A DNA stretch of 64,000 nucleotides from Balamuthia mandrillaris (GCA_031835245.1 JAVKOQ010000065.1:1-64000); one strand, 5' to 3'; numbered from the stretch's first letter, positions 20,299 through 32,287 are shown. Notes: generated by a model from the letters alone, not told the origin. Program-made: numbers and translations.

Positions 20299-23200
20299 AT
20301 GCAATGCCCTCCCGCCACACAAGACCCACAATCTGTCTTATCGGGAGAACACAGGGAAGCAGAAGAGGAGGAGGAGGAGGAGGAGGAAACCTATGCAGAC
20401 CACTGGGAACAGGAGGGTGAAGAGCTTTCAAGGGATCGCTTGCACCTCAGTGACCTTATGGGCGTGCTGCAGCTGCGCCCTATGTTTGGACGTTACGTGT
20501 GGCTTGGTATTCGCCTCTCCTCGTTTCTTGTCGTTTCAACGTTTTGTTGCCGCCATTGTATGAGGCTAACTGCGACGTGGTTGGGTTTACTACTGTGGCA
20601 TGAGCATAGTGCACGAGCGGTTCTTGGTGCCTCCCTCCCAACGCTTTTGTTTCTATTTCGAAGCGCAGACTAAAAACGACATACATGTGTGCTTTAATCG
20701 GGAACTTTCCGAAACAGAAGGTCGTGATGGGTTAGGTACGCCGTTTGCTTTCTCTTTCATGCGTCAGTTATCCAAACCATGACCTCCCCATTACCATCAG
20801 CTGAAAGGGCCGCTGACTATGAAATAGTCCTCGGGGGCTGGATGAAGTAAGTCCCTGACCTCTTCCCTTTGTTTTGCCTCTGTCTCCTCTATTGATCTTT
20901 TGTCGCACTGGTAGCACGAGGACCGCCGTACGCAAACAAGGCCAACAACAAGCGGTGTCCAGAGAACGTATTGATCGGCCAGACGCCTTCCTTCCCTACT
21001 GGGTAGTACCTCCACTACTTGTCTTCATCATAACCAAGCTTTATGTCCTTTCCTCTTGTCTCTGTTCTGTTCTCACTCTCTCGTTACTTTTTGTTCCTGT
21101 TCTCGTTTTGTGATGCTGCTGGGCATTAACACTGTGTTAGATTGCATTTGACAGTGATTTCTTGGTGGTAGGAAAGGGCAGGCCCGGTACCACAGAGATA
21201 TTGCGGTGGAAACATGTATCAACAACGGGGCAAAAGGAAGCCCGCTCCCCGCTTCGCTATGTGGGATTGAGTTCTTGGGATGCTGACATTCAATTCAGAA
21301 GTTTAGAGATGAGTCCTGTGATCCCTGATCTCTCTCCCACGGTGGCTATACCGGGTTTATTTTCTTCTTTTGCCCTGTTATTCAACGACAAATTATTGAG
21401 CGATGTTGTCTTCGAGCTAAATGATGATATCCTTTTTTTTGTTCTTCCTTGTCTTCATCTTTGCCTTCTTTTTGTTGTTGTTGTTGGTTGTTATTCTTTT
21501 TTCTTCTTCTTCTTCTTCTTCTTCTTCTTCTTCTTCTTTTTCTTCTTCTTCTTCTTCTTCTTCTTATGCAAGAGGTAGACCACCTATCATGAGTAGCATT
21601 TGTGTATTGCTTAACTCTTGTTTGTCCACGGACTCGCATGTATGCTCACAGATGTATCTTAGCTTGCCGCAGCTCAAAGTTTGCCGAGCTGTTTGAACAA
21701 CCATCAGTTCGTGGCAACCAAGTAATATCGCTTCCGGACGTGGAGCCTGTTGTATTTAAGATGGCATTACAATTTATCTACACGTCAAAGTTGCCAAACC
21801 AGTTGAGCGAAGCAGAGTTGCGGGGACTCTTTCACTTTTCACAAGAGTGGGATCTTACTTTTTTGAAAGCGTGCTGCGAGGCAAACCTTTTTAACACAGC
21901 TGCACCGCAAGATGTTTATTGGTGGGACTTTAGCCGTCTCTTTGACACAGGTCTTTATAGCGACGTAACTTTGGTTATTGAGGATGAGACCGGTTCCTTT
22001 CAAGTCAAAACACCTTTATCATCTCTACAGCAACCGCCTGATGGTCAATCCTCCGCAATTAGCAGTCCCAACCAGAAACAGTACCGCAAGCAAACAATAC
22101 GATCTCACCGCGCCATCCTTGTAGCGTTCAGGTTTGTTTTATCACCATGATTCATGTGTTGTTGGCCATGTTTTTCTTTGCTTAATGACAATCCTGGCTC
22201 CCTTCCAGTGACCACTTTGCGGCCATGTTTCTCAGATCCTTTCGCGAGAGGTCACAACATGATATTACTCTGCACGATGTCCCTTACGAGGCTATGATGC
22301 TCATGCTAAAGAGCTTGTACACTCTCAAGGTTTGTTTGTGTTATTTGTGTTGTTTGTTTGTTTTGTTTGCATGACCTGATAAAGTGTCGTTTCAATGGCA
22401 GCCATTACCGTTTGAAAGTGTTCAAGACGAGGCTTTGGCCGTACTGTTATTAGTAGATCGCTTTAGCGTCAATGCTGTTCAGCTCAGGCCTTTATCATCA
22501 GAGTGCAACGTTAAGGAGTCCTTAACGTTAGAAAAACATTGCTGCAAATTTGCGGAGGATAACTTAAACATTGAAAACTGTTGCGAAGTATTAAGCGTAA
22601 CTAACTGGCTTGCTTCCAATAACCCCTCTTCCATCGCTTTACAGCGCTGCCGCACAGAGGCTATGCGTTTTATCGAACATAACTTCTACCCTGTCTCTCA
22701 AACTCAGGTCCACTTTCGTGTCCTTGTTGTACTATTTTTTGTTTGTACTGTAACTGACATATCCTTTGGCTACAGGCTTTCTCCTCTTTAGGCGCACCAC
22801 TGTTATTAGAAATCATTCTCAAGGACTCTGTGCGAGTTGAGAAAGAGGAACACGTTTTCGAGGCCGTTATTCATTGGAGCAATGCCCATTTAAAAGAACT
22901 TTCCCCCACATCATTAGCTTCTATGCGGACCAAAGAGAACGTGGAGGAGCTGCTGACTTATGTAAGTCCCTATTCTCACTCGTCACCTTATCGTTACGAA
23001 AGAAAGGAGAGGATGATTTGTTGCACTGCTGATCATTGTTCCTTCTTGCAGGTGCGCTATCCCCTCATGAAGAAGGATTATCTAAGAGAACACGTTTTAG
23101 CGAATGATCTCGTATCACGGTGTTCTGCGCTCAAAGAGATTGTTTTGGAAGCGATTGCCCTTCAGAAAAAGGCCCCATCGCTCAAAGAGCTTAGAGCATC

Positions 23201-24297
23201 AACTACAGAACAGGCTGCCAACAAGAGAGTGTCCAGGCCGTTGTCTCGCTCACATCCAGAACAAACAGGCTTGCTTCAAATTGTAAACGGCAAGGTACAG
23301 TTAATCAGTGCAGCTCCGTTTCAGATACGAAGCAAACGCCGCCTTTCATTGGCTGTTGAAGAGTGGAAAGTATGGAATGCCTTGTCACCATTTACTAGCA
23401 GTGATAAGGCCAATTTACTGAATAACTCTTCTCTTTGCATAACAATACACCACAACAATAATAGGAGCTTCCATTCTTGGGGAGACCTGAGGGCGGGTTA
23501 GGAGTATGCCATTTCATTGGTACCAACTATGGACAGTACGTAATGGACTTTCTTGGCTATGCATTTTTGTTTTGGTTAATTTCGATTATTTTTTTATTGT
23601 TGGCCAACAGGGACATATGGAGAAATCCTCATCGCGCCAAGAGGTTAACCGTGCTCTGTTCTTCGCCTTCTTCGCGTTACACGCAACCACAAGCCATCGT
23701 CGATAAGAGTTACCATACAACTTCTTATATGACTGGAAAGCCACCTTGGGTTGTCATCGCTTTGCGGAGTGACCCATCAGCAGGCACTCCTCTTCAGAAA
23801 CACTTGCTAATTCCTACTCATTACGCTATACGGCATGACAACTCTCATTTTTACCTTCGCCACTGGAAGTTTCAGGTGAGCGTTCTCCTGTTGATCATAC
23901 CCTTTCCTATTCGCAGGTGCCCTGTCTTTGAAGATTAAGCTAACCAGCTGTTGTGGGAATGATGGTGATTGTGTATTTCACATGGCATACGGCAGGGATC
24001 TGCTGATGATGAAATGGCTGAAAGGAATTGGGTGGACCTCTCTGTTCATGAAAGCGATGCAAGTATAACGGTGCCTGGACAATGGGCAAGTTGGCCGGTA
24101 ATTCTTCTCTTCGCTGTAGTGATGGCGGTGTTGTAGGTTTTATCATTCCGTTGCTCACCATGACATGAACTACACAGATCAAGACAGCATCAGCATATAC
24201 CTACTTTCGCCTGGTGATGACAGGACCGCCTGCTGGAACTGAAAAAGACAGCATGCTCTGCCTATCCAACTTGGAACTCTACGGCTACTTTAAATAG
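20299..24297 (+). CDS. FAMeT-like, double BTB, BACK and discoidin-like domain protein
   Basis: Domains in order: an acidic N-terminus; a farnesoic-acid O-methyltransferase-like domain spread over several exons (RFCFYFEAQTKNDIHVCFNR, YEIVLGGWMNTRTAVRKQGQ, FLVVGKGRPGTTEILRW, LRYVGLSSWDADIQF); BTB1 (LLSDVVFELNDGTRMYAHRC to the SEAELRGLFHFSQEW helices); BTB2 (LYSDVTLVIEDE, IRSHRAILVAFSDHFAAMF); a BACK domain (HCCKFAEDNLNIENC, VEKEEHVFEAVIHWSN); and a C-terminal discoidin/F5-8C-like domain (GTNYGQDIWRNPHRAKRL, WVVIALRSD, FRLVMTGPPAGTEKDS, LELYGYFK). BTB-BACK proteins usually bridge cullin-3 to substrates; the two flanking domains are likely binding modules. BTB1 is interrupted by an AT-AC intron (21427-21629); the remaining introns I joined are GT-AG. 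The start at 20299 is the first ATG in frame before the acidic tract. Confidence 0.82.
21427..21629 (+). other. AT-AC intron of the minor (U12) spliceosome
   Basis: The intron begins ATATCCTTT, the exact U12 AT-AC donor consensus, and ends CCAC. TTGCTTAAC, a close match to the U12 branch site TTCCTTAAC, lies about 15 bases before the 3' end. Removing it joins LNDG to TRMYAHRC in frame and restores a canonical BTB core. No GT donor near the exon end gives this result. A (TTC)n microsatellite fills most of the intron. Confidence 0.85.
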
Positions 24298-24654
24298 TGG
24301 AGCCAGAAGGGAGAAGAGATACGATGCAGCAATTAGCAAAGCGCATGTATAGGGTGCGCTCGCAGTCATTAGAAAGATGTACAGTGCGACGTAAGATAGC
24401 CACCAAAGGCTAAAAGTCCGCTGATAGACCAGAGAAAGAGAAAAGAGAAAGATCGGGCGTAGAAGAATGGATAGTATTTAATATCTGATCCCCATCCAGT
24501 GATCCTGTGCCTCAAATGGAGGTGCAATGACGCTGGTGGTAATGCGTGACTGCATGCCTTTGCTCGAGATGGGCACGTATCACCTTGCCACCCACCAGCA
24601 ATGCGCTGTTGATGAAAATATCAGCTTGCGTTGCGCAATGCCCATAACATTCAA
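24298..24654. other. Convergent intergenic region
   Basis: The 3' flanks of the plus-strand BTB gene and the minus-strand Nudix gene. I see no further gene or structured element. Confidence 0.45.
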
Positions 24655-24925
24655 TCATTCATGTTGTTCGTCGTGTGAGTGTGCTGGTGCTTGGGGTAGT
24701 AACTCTTGCTGCTGTTGTCGGCGAAGAGAAGAAAAGATAGGTAGCAGCTGGTCTCGTCTATTAAAGTATTGGTGGATAAGGGCTACCACGTCTTTGTTGC
24801 GAAGCTTCATATAAGGCACCTCCTCCAATGGACACCATTTGGCTTGTAAACTTTCATCGTCTGCCTGGATGTATTTGCATTTTGTTAGAGAATTGGGAGA
24901 ACTATGCAATAGAGTGAGAGAGGAG

Positions 24926-24967
<42 letters not shown>

Positions 24968-25967
24968 AACCTGTTGTAATGTTTTAAGTGAGCCGCCAAC
25001 GGGACGACCAGTTATACCGTAGCGCACCCAGTCATGTCCTCTCGATGTTGCCTTGTACTCAATGCAGAATACGCCAGTGGGTTCCATCACAATGCCAGTC
25101 TCTTCCAAGCATTCCCTAACGGCACCTTCCATTGGTGTCTCTCCAACTTCGACTCTACCCGCTGATGTACAATAAGAAAGAAGAAGAAGAACAAGAACAA
25201 GAACAAGAACAAGAACAAGAAGAAGAAGAAGAAGAAGAAGAAGAAGAAGAAGAAGAACAAGACAAACAAGAAGAAGAACAACAAGAGAAAAAAAGAGAAC
25301 AACAACAAACAACCACCACATAAGACAACAACCATTGCAGACAACAACAGGCACCAACCTGGGAGGTACCACTTGCCAAGACAATGGGACTTGGCCTCTT
25401 GCGTGAGCAATATTTGGCCCTCTTTTTCCAACACAACAGCCACTATGACTACTGTTTTGTGAAGATGAGAGCTGCGTTTTTTTCTGGAACGTGTGGTCTT
25501 CTCCTCCTCCTCCTCCTCCCTTCTCTCACTGTTTGTGCGTCGTTCCTCCTCTTCCTCTTCGTAATATCGAGAGGACCTTTTGCGAGTGGGCGCGGACCAC
25601 CTGTTGCTACTGCTGCTGCTGTCAGACTCGTCTTCAGCCTCCTCGTCCTCTTGTCCTTGTGGTTGTGGTTGTTCATCTTGCTGTGTTTGTATTGTAGGTG
25701 AGTCCATCCTCTCCTCCTCCTCCTCCTCTTGGGGTAGTGGTGGTTGAGGCTTTGTTGGGGAGACGTGGTCTCCTCTTGCGTGTGTGTCAGGAGGTGTGGT
25801 GGTCGGTGGCTGCAGGGGAGCTGCCCTGTTTTCCTCAAGGCAGGGAGGATGGGTGCGATGCTCCACTGCGCCAGCCTTGTCTGCCTCCAGCAGCTGCTGC
25901 TGCTGTTGCGGCGGGTGGTGGTGCAGCTCTTCCACTGCGCCACCGCCGCCGTTTTGCGTCGTCGTCA

Positions 25968-25968
<1 letters not shown>
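24655..25968 (-). CDS. Nudix hydrolase, NUDT18 (MTH3)-like
   Basis: Nudix enzymes hydrolyse nucleoside diphosphate derivatives; NUDT18 removes oxidised guanine nucleotides. The N-terminal ~170 residues are low complexity (Q, E, S, R runs). The Nudix domain starts at HKTVVIVAVVLEKEGQILL. An intron after WYLP joins to AGRVEVGETPMEG; AVRECLEETGI completes a perfect Nudix box GX5EX7REUXEEXGU. The following WVRYGITGRPVGGSLKTLQQ and DDESLQAKW segments match NUDT18 closely. There are three exons: start at 25968, intron 1 with a (GAA)n tract, intron 2 with a (GA)n tract, and a stop at 24655-24657. It is head-to-head with the SerRS gene, 222 bp away. Confidence 0.87.
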
Positions 25969-26004
<36 letters not shown>

Positions 26005-26190
26005 GGTGCTGTTCTTGTCGTTCGGTGGTGGTCGGTGGTGGTCGGTGGTGGTCGGTGGTGGTGTGTTGCTGAGGTGATCGATCGAGCCCCCCCGTTGACG
26101 TCAGCCCAGGTCCCCTCAAGCAAGGGTGGTGGTTGGCGCTACGCAAGATCATCAGCCAAGGACCACACAAAAGAAAGAAAAATCTTGGGT
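25969..26190. promoter_or_regulatory. Shared promoter region of the Nudix and SerRS genes
   Basis: 222 bp between two divergent start codons. It contains a (TTG)n run and three tandem copies of GGTGGTCGGTGGT near 26027-26059. It must hold both promoters. No TATA box is apparent. Confidence 0.45.
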
Positions 26191-28116
26191 ATGAAGCCTG
26201 CTGCTGCTGCTACTACTTCCTGCTTTGGTAGTTCCCTCTTGGGGCCAACAAGAGCATGCCATCGGGGGAGCTTCGTTTGGGGAAGAAAAAACAAGGGTCT
26301 CATGTGGGGTATCCACTGGTGGCGGCAGCAGCAGACGCAGCGGAAGCGGTGGTGCAGCACAGCAGCAAACACGGGGGCGGGACCGAACGATGGTAACAAG
26401 GAGCTGTTGTTTCTGAACCTGGACCTCAAAGGCATGAAGGAGAACCAAAAGCAGTTGGCCGAGAGCATCCAACACCGTAAGGTGGAGGCGAACATTGGGG
26501 AGGTAGTGTGCCTCTTCGACCAAACCACAAAACTTCAACACCAAGTGCGCGCCCTGCGAACGCGCCGAAACCTCGTTGCCAAAGCTCGCGGCAAGTCAGC
26601 AGCAGCGGTAACGGAGGAAGAGGAGGAAGAGGCGAAACAACTGCGGGCTGAGTTGAAGGGATTGGAGGAGGAACTGGACGCTGTAGAACGGCGGTTGCTG
26701 AGCGAAGCTAAGCGTGTGCCCAATTACATTCACAGAGACGTGCCAGTAGGCAACAGTGGGAGCCAACAGCAAGAAGCTAAAGTGCTCCGTCATGTTGGAC
26801 AAAAGCCCCAATTCACAGCGGAGCGACCGGCCTTGGATCACCTCACTCTCTGCACGAAACTGGGCCTGCTCGACTTGGAGGCCGGGCACAGGGTCTCCGG
26901 AAACAAAAAGTTCTGCTTTTTGAAGGGTGCTGGCGCCCTCCTTGAAATGGCATTAATCCAATGCGCCCTTCTGCACGCCACACGCCATGGCTTCACGCCA
27001 TTCACCGTTCCTGAGCTAGTTCGCCATGCCGCTGCTGAAGGGGCTGGATTCCAGCCCAGAGACCCTTCTCCTGTTAACCAAACCTACGCCCTCAAATCAT
27101 CAGATCACTGTCTCGTAGCTACTGCTGAAATACCCTTGGCTGCGTACTATTTAAACTGGTATGTCTTTTCTTTATGCAGCTCTGTTCTTGTTTCTCACGC
27201 CCTTGCTCTTTTTTTTCATTATCACCTTGCTTCTTTCTTCTCACATCTTGATCCTTTTTCGTCACCACGTTATGGGGTAGCACACTGCCAGTGGAAAAGC
27301 TGCCGTTAAAGATGGTTGCTTTTAGCCACTGCTTTAGGACAGAAGCAGGCAGTGCTGGCATCCGTGACAAAGGCCTTTATCGGCTACACCAATTCAGTAA
27401 AGTTGAAATGTTTGCAATAGGTACTCCAGATATGAGCGAACAATTACATGAGGAGGCATGTATATCCACTTGGGATGCTGCTCATTCGTAACAATCTAAC
27501 ATGTGAACTCGCACTATCGCTAAAGATGTTAGCCATAGAGGAAGAATTCTTCAGTCTTCTAGGCCTACCCTACAGGTTCCTTTCCCTCTTCCACGATTTC
27601 CGAGTTTGTCTTACGCGGAATGCACTGTTTTTCTTGTACAGAGTGCTGGACATGCCAGCAGAGGAATTAGGTGCGCCTGCTGTTCGCAAGTATGATATAG
27701 AGGCATGGATGCCTGGACGTGGTGACTATGGCGAGGTATATTCTATTCCAAACCTTCTCCTCATCCTTCTTCATTACTTGCTGCTTTCTCTTTTTGGGTC
27801 TAATGGAACCGAAACAACTAAGATTTCAAGCACGTCCAATTGCACGGACTTCCAAAGTAGACGGCTCAACATACGGTGCCAAGACCGCACTCCACAATCC
27901 AAAAAAGAATTTGTGCACATGGTTAATGGCACGGCATGCGCTGTACCTCGCACTCTGCTGGCCATACTGGAGAACAACCAGCAAGAGGATGGCAGTGTAA
28001 TTGTGCCCCAGCCACTAGTTCCCTTCATGGGAGGTCTTTCCAGGTTGCAACCATTGCCCCAGGAGGAGCTCTGGCTTCCTCAACAACAAATGGGAGCATG
28101 GTATCATGAAAAGTAA
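26191..28116 (+). CDS. SARS2: Seryl-tRNA synthetase, mitochondrial type
   Basis: The enzyme charges tRNA-Ser. The first ~65 residues are basic and lack acidic residues ([20 protein letters not shown], then KR-rich), as in a mitochondrial targeting peptide. The tRNA-binding coiled-coil arm follows ([20 protein letters not shown]). Class II core: [25 protein letters not shown], motif 2 in FRTEAG...[55 protein letters not shown], and motif 3 in [20 protein letters not shown] with [10 protein letters not shown]. Five exons. Intron 2 starts GCATGT (GAG|GC...AAG|ATG), because the only joint that keeps the frame is a GC-AG intron. The stop is at 28114-28116. Confidence 0.93.
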
Positions 28117-28189
28117 ACCTCTTCTTTGGTGCTTGTGGCGGATAGTTTCCTTGGATATTATATTCATATTTCCTATTTTGTCGATCTGC

Positions 28190-29780
28190 TTACGCGAATG
28201 CCCCTTTGAAGTTGAAACAGCAATGGCCTTAGAGAGAGACTGCACACCTATCTTTAGCGATGTAGTATCCCAGTTGTTAGACTTTCTGCAAACCCTGCCT
28301 ATCCAACCTGGAACAAGGGCAACGCTCTGTAACACTCTGCCGGGCTTTCCCTGCGGTCAAAACCTTGGCAGCTATTTATAGCGCTTTTGCGAAGCGCCTC
28401 GATGCAAGGCGCAGCGCTACGGCGCCTGCTGATCGTTTGCTGAACACGTTACCATGCTTGCAAGCCTCTCCTGGTGGAGGCAAGTCTTTTTTGTTGGGTG
28501 AGTTGGCAGCACTGAAGAAAACCGATTTGGAGCTCTACCAGAGCACGGAGATGAAAGAGATCCCCCGCCATAGCGTAGCCATCTCGATAACCTTCAACAA
28601 CAATTCGATGGTCGTGTCTCTTCAACAAGTTTGCTGAAGTGGCTTACACCTTTACACTAGAAACCGCCTTGGCTTGCATCCGCCTACACCTCGCCTCTTC
28701 TGTTGACCCGTCGTCGCCTGCTACTCTCCCTTCCACTACACCCATTCTCCTTTGCGTTGATGAACTATTGAAGGTGTCCTCACACACCGTGTCGTACAAT
28801 CCGTTCTGAGATAGCCTCTGGCCTATAACTGAACACTTTGGAATCTGCTGGAGAGACGGTTGCCATCATTCCACGCCTTTCCCCCCTTCGCTTACGGCAG
28901 ATGCAAAATATGGTCCTCAGGATGACCTGAACAAGTGCCTGGCAAGCATGCTGGCAACAAACCTAACTGGTTTAACATTTGAGCATTATCATGCGTGGTG
29001 GGTAGTCCTACGACGTCTGCTCCTGATCAACTCGCCCTCACTGTTGGGTGCAGAGGTAGGCCACAAGGATCAGCCCATTCAACTCGGGCAACTCTACAAT
29101 ATCAATTCCAAGGTGGAGTTCCTCTTGCAGAAGACGAAAGCGGTGATGCTGTTACGCAACCATTTCCCTTGTACCACTGCTTCTGCTGTGTAAGCTGCAG
29201 ACGGAACGGAACTCTCGCTCCAGGACATGGCGAGCTATGTGCTCATGCCGGCTGCAGGCAACCCTGGATCCGACATCGCCCTTACCGAACGAAAGCCTGT
29301 ATCGTCATTAACATTGAGTGCGATATTCTCGTCCTACCTCTGGAACACAGCTCACAACATCAGACCGGAGAGGAAGTGGAGCTCGTGCAAGAACAGTTTA
29401 AGCCCCTCTTCGTCAGGTCTCGCAGACCAAAACCAAAGGAACTGAAAGACATGCGACTGAACCCAGAGGATGTTTACTTGGTGGTTTGCGCCTTTCGCCA
29501 GTCTGCAGAATTCGTGCCAGATTCATTGCCACAGTTGCTGGTGCTGGGCCGCGAGAAGCTCCAAGAACTGCACTCGCCTTCGCTGTCGCATCGAGTCCAG
29601 AGAGGGAATCACTCGTGAGTGCTGTGGCCCCGGACGCTTGCAACAAGCGAAAACAACCATTGTCACCTGTTGAGAGTGAGGAAGAAAGAGGAGAGGAAGA
29701 AAAAGCAAAAAAAGCCAAAGACGTCAAAGGAAAGGGGGAAGCAAGCCAACACAAAAAGCCAAAAAGAAGCAAATAAAAAT
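28190..29780 (+). pseudogene. Decayed P-loop NTPase gene, possibly Crinkler/RHS-like
   Basis: Plus-strand fragments in several frames include an N-terminal block near 28210-28350, a Walker A motif QASPGGGKSFLLGELA near 28465-28520, a hydrophobic Walker B-like strand PILLCVDELLK near 28740, and a C-terminal block with NPGSDIAL near 29260 that could be the start of a PD-(D/E)XK nuclease. A P-loop NTPase followed by such a nuclease is the layout of Crinkler/RHS-type effector proteins, so that family is my guess. It is broken at several points and should be read as a fossil. A lysine/glutamate-rich tail precedes 29776. Confidence 0.45.
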
Positions 29781-30039
29781 GCCAAAGGCTTTTCTATGGG
29801 ATGCTCAGTTTGGCCACCTTGCTATGCCACCCTTCTGCGCCTACTCGTTAACAAGACGGCCACCATCGCCAGGACATGGAGCCAATGTGGACCACCCACA
29901 GTAGCAGCACCTGCGATTGCAAAGAGGGAGAATGCAAGGGGAGAGAAAGGTGAAGAAAATACTTTTTTGACAAAACAACGGCAGATGACCGCCAACAAAG
30001 GATAATGGGTCCCCCTCACCTGAAGTGAGGAGTGATTTT
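29781..30039. other. Spacer between the NTPase relic and GDI
   Basis: No gene is supported here. It contains the 3' flank of the minus-strand GDI gene. Confidence 0.4.
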
Positions 30040-31747
30040 TTACTCGGCAGATTTCTGGGGAGGAGAGAGGTCAACATCCTTGCCAGTGACGCGCTTGTAG
30101 ATGTCCATGATGTCGATACAAGTGGTCTCGAAGTGACTGGTGGCGTCATAAGAAGTAGAGACAAAGGCCTTATCCTCAGTGCCGTCATCGGTAGGAACCA
30201 GCATGGGGCTAACGCTGGTAAATCTGTTGTAAAGAAAAGGGTGTTAATTGGCTGAGAGAAGAAAGGAAGAAAAGAGTGGTACGAACTGAGCAAGAATGGG
30301 ACCCATCAGGCCAAACGCGGGCTCTAATTCCTTTTCTGGGTCAGAGGTCTCAACAGTGGTGGAGGCAATAGCGATGTACTTGCCCTTAGGGCACACGTTG
30401 TGGGGGCTTGATATACAGGAGATGTAGATATCTAAAAACGCCCAAAAAAGTCCATTACCAGCGAGTCAGACTACAACTGAAGGGATTTGTGGGGGGGGGA
30501 GTGCGAACCAGAGTGACGGCCAACTTGCTTTTGGGGGATGATGATCTGACACGATTCAGAATCGTTGGTGTTGGGAAGGGGGTGCTCCAGGAAACAAATG
30601 GTGCGCACAACTTTGCCCACTTCCTTGACTTTGTTGGGGAAGTAAGAAGGATCTCCAATTACGAACTTGCACTTGGCGATCTATAACGTTATTCGTTAAT
30701 TTATCAAGCGCGCGAAGTAACAAAAAAAAGAATAGGTGTGTAGTGACAAAGCAAACCTCTCCCTCAGACTTGACTCCAACCACTTTGCCGTCTTCCAAAA
30801 CAATCTCATCAACAGGCTTGTTAAGCATGTAAGTGCCACCATAAATGGCGCTCAACCTGGCAAAGGCCTGAGGAAGCTCGCCAAGACCGTAGAGAGGATA
30901 AATGTAAGGGGACTTGGTGTATCTGGCCAGAGACTCCACGTAGAGGCGGATCTTCTCGATGGTGGGTCTCGCTGGCTGCTGCAGGTACTCATCATCCCTG
31001 TGAAGAGCCAACGCGTGGCCAATGAAGTCAACAGTGTCCTCGTTCAAGCCGAACTTGGCGAAAACGTCCGCCATCTTCATCGTGTTCAAGTCCATTCCTG
31101 TTCGACGCGACAAGACAAGAAAATGTTTAAGCAAAACGGTATTAGACAGCGAGGGGAAGAAAAATGGCAATACCTTGGTGGGTCTTCGAATCTTCGGCAT
31201 CATATTCCTGGCAGAATACAAAGAATTTTTTACAGCGCCTCTTCTCAAACATACCCATCAGAGGGGACTTGAGGGCTTCGGTATCGGTAGCGGGAACCTT
31301 GTGGACCTTTCCGCTTTTCACGACATAACTGCCGTCAACTGACTTGAATTCCAAATACCTTGTCACGTCCGTGTGTACCAACATCTTAACAAGGATTCCT
31401 GATGTCACCAGAAAGAATTCAATTAGTATTACCCACAGCCGAAGGAGAGAAGGCGGAAGAACGCGAGGGAGAGAGCAGAACATAAGAGAGGAGAAATTAC
31501 CACAAGACATGATGAACTTAGGGATGAGATCAACGTTGTATTCGCGGCTTTGGCCAAGGCTGGAAGGGGCACTGGTATTTTTGAATTGCTGGAAGAGCTG
31601 CTCCAGGTTCAGAGAAGCAGACTCACCACCATAGTAGTTGTTACGGTCCATGTGTAACACTTTGAGCCCATCTACAGAGAGGAGGCCGCTGAGCACACAT
31701 TCCTTAAAACCAGTGCCAAGCACAATGCAATCGTATTCCTCGTCCAT
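30040..31747 (-). CDS. GDI: Rab GDP dissociation inhibitor
   Basis: GDI extracts prenylated GDP-bound Rab proteins from membranes and recycles them. The N-terminus [20 protein letters not shown] with MDRNNYYGG is the FAD-fold-like Rab-binding region. [33 protein letters not shown], and [29 protein letters not shown] match GDI throughout. [20 protein letters not shown] and [15 protein letters not shown] follow. The last exons read [14 protein letters not shown], then [19 protein letters not shown] and [19 protein letters not shown]. About seven exons with short GT-AG introns; the overall length of ~445 residues is normal. The CISSPHNV and [11 protein letters not shown] details fit GDI rather than Rab escort protein. 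Confidence 0.95.
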
Positions 31748-32287
31748 CTTTAAGGTGATAAAAAGAATAAGTTTTGGAGGTTAGCTTGATTGAATGTGAG
31801 GGGGAAAGAGAAAGAAAAGCTTTTTTAAAAAAGAGAAATCAAACCTTCCAGAAAACAGGAGACTGAGATATGCTACAAAGTTGAGTCTTGTTAGTGGCTA
31901 AAAACCAAAAAGGAAGGAAAAACTATTGCGACACCAAAAAAAATACCAAACCAACAACAACAACAACAACAAAAAAGAAGTGGCTTCCAAACCTTTCGCG
32001 TAGTACTTATTTTTTCTTTCTACTACGTCACGTCCCTCCCCTTTCGTTGTTGAAGTGACTTCTCCTTGGCGGCTCCTTTTTGTTTTTTTTTTTTTGAAGG
32101 GGGTGCTGCTGCTGGTGGGGTAGCGTACCCCCCCTTTTGTTTTTGGACAGAATCCACAGCTGTGATTGGTCACTATTTTTGTGGACATCCCTCCCATAAT
32201 TGAACATACCATACTCTATGCATGACGTCAGGTACGTGTCGGCAAAAATAGAAAGAAGAAAAGCAAAGTGAAAGGAGGTCCTTGGGG
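31748..32287. promoter_or_regulatory. Divergent promoter region of GDI and MAEA
   Basis: 540 bp between divergent start codons. It contains GTGATTGGTCAC (an inverted CCAAT-type box, near 32162-32173) and TGACGTCA, a perfect CRE/ATF palindrome, near 32223-32230, about 60 bp upstream of the MAEA start. It also holds homopolymer T and (CAA)n runs. Function is inferred from motif similarity only. Confidence 0.45.

Noticed and set aside
22758-22775. ATATCCTTT near 22760 in the BTB gene as a U12 donor
   Set aside because: It is within the last bases of a GT-AG intron, followed directly by the CTACAG acceptor, so it is not at an exon end.
25132-25323. Open frames made of long E, Q, K or complementary S, L, F, C runs
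   Set aside because: They are translations of the (GAA)n tract in the Nudix intron and have no folded or conserved part.
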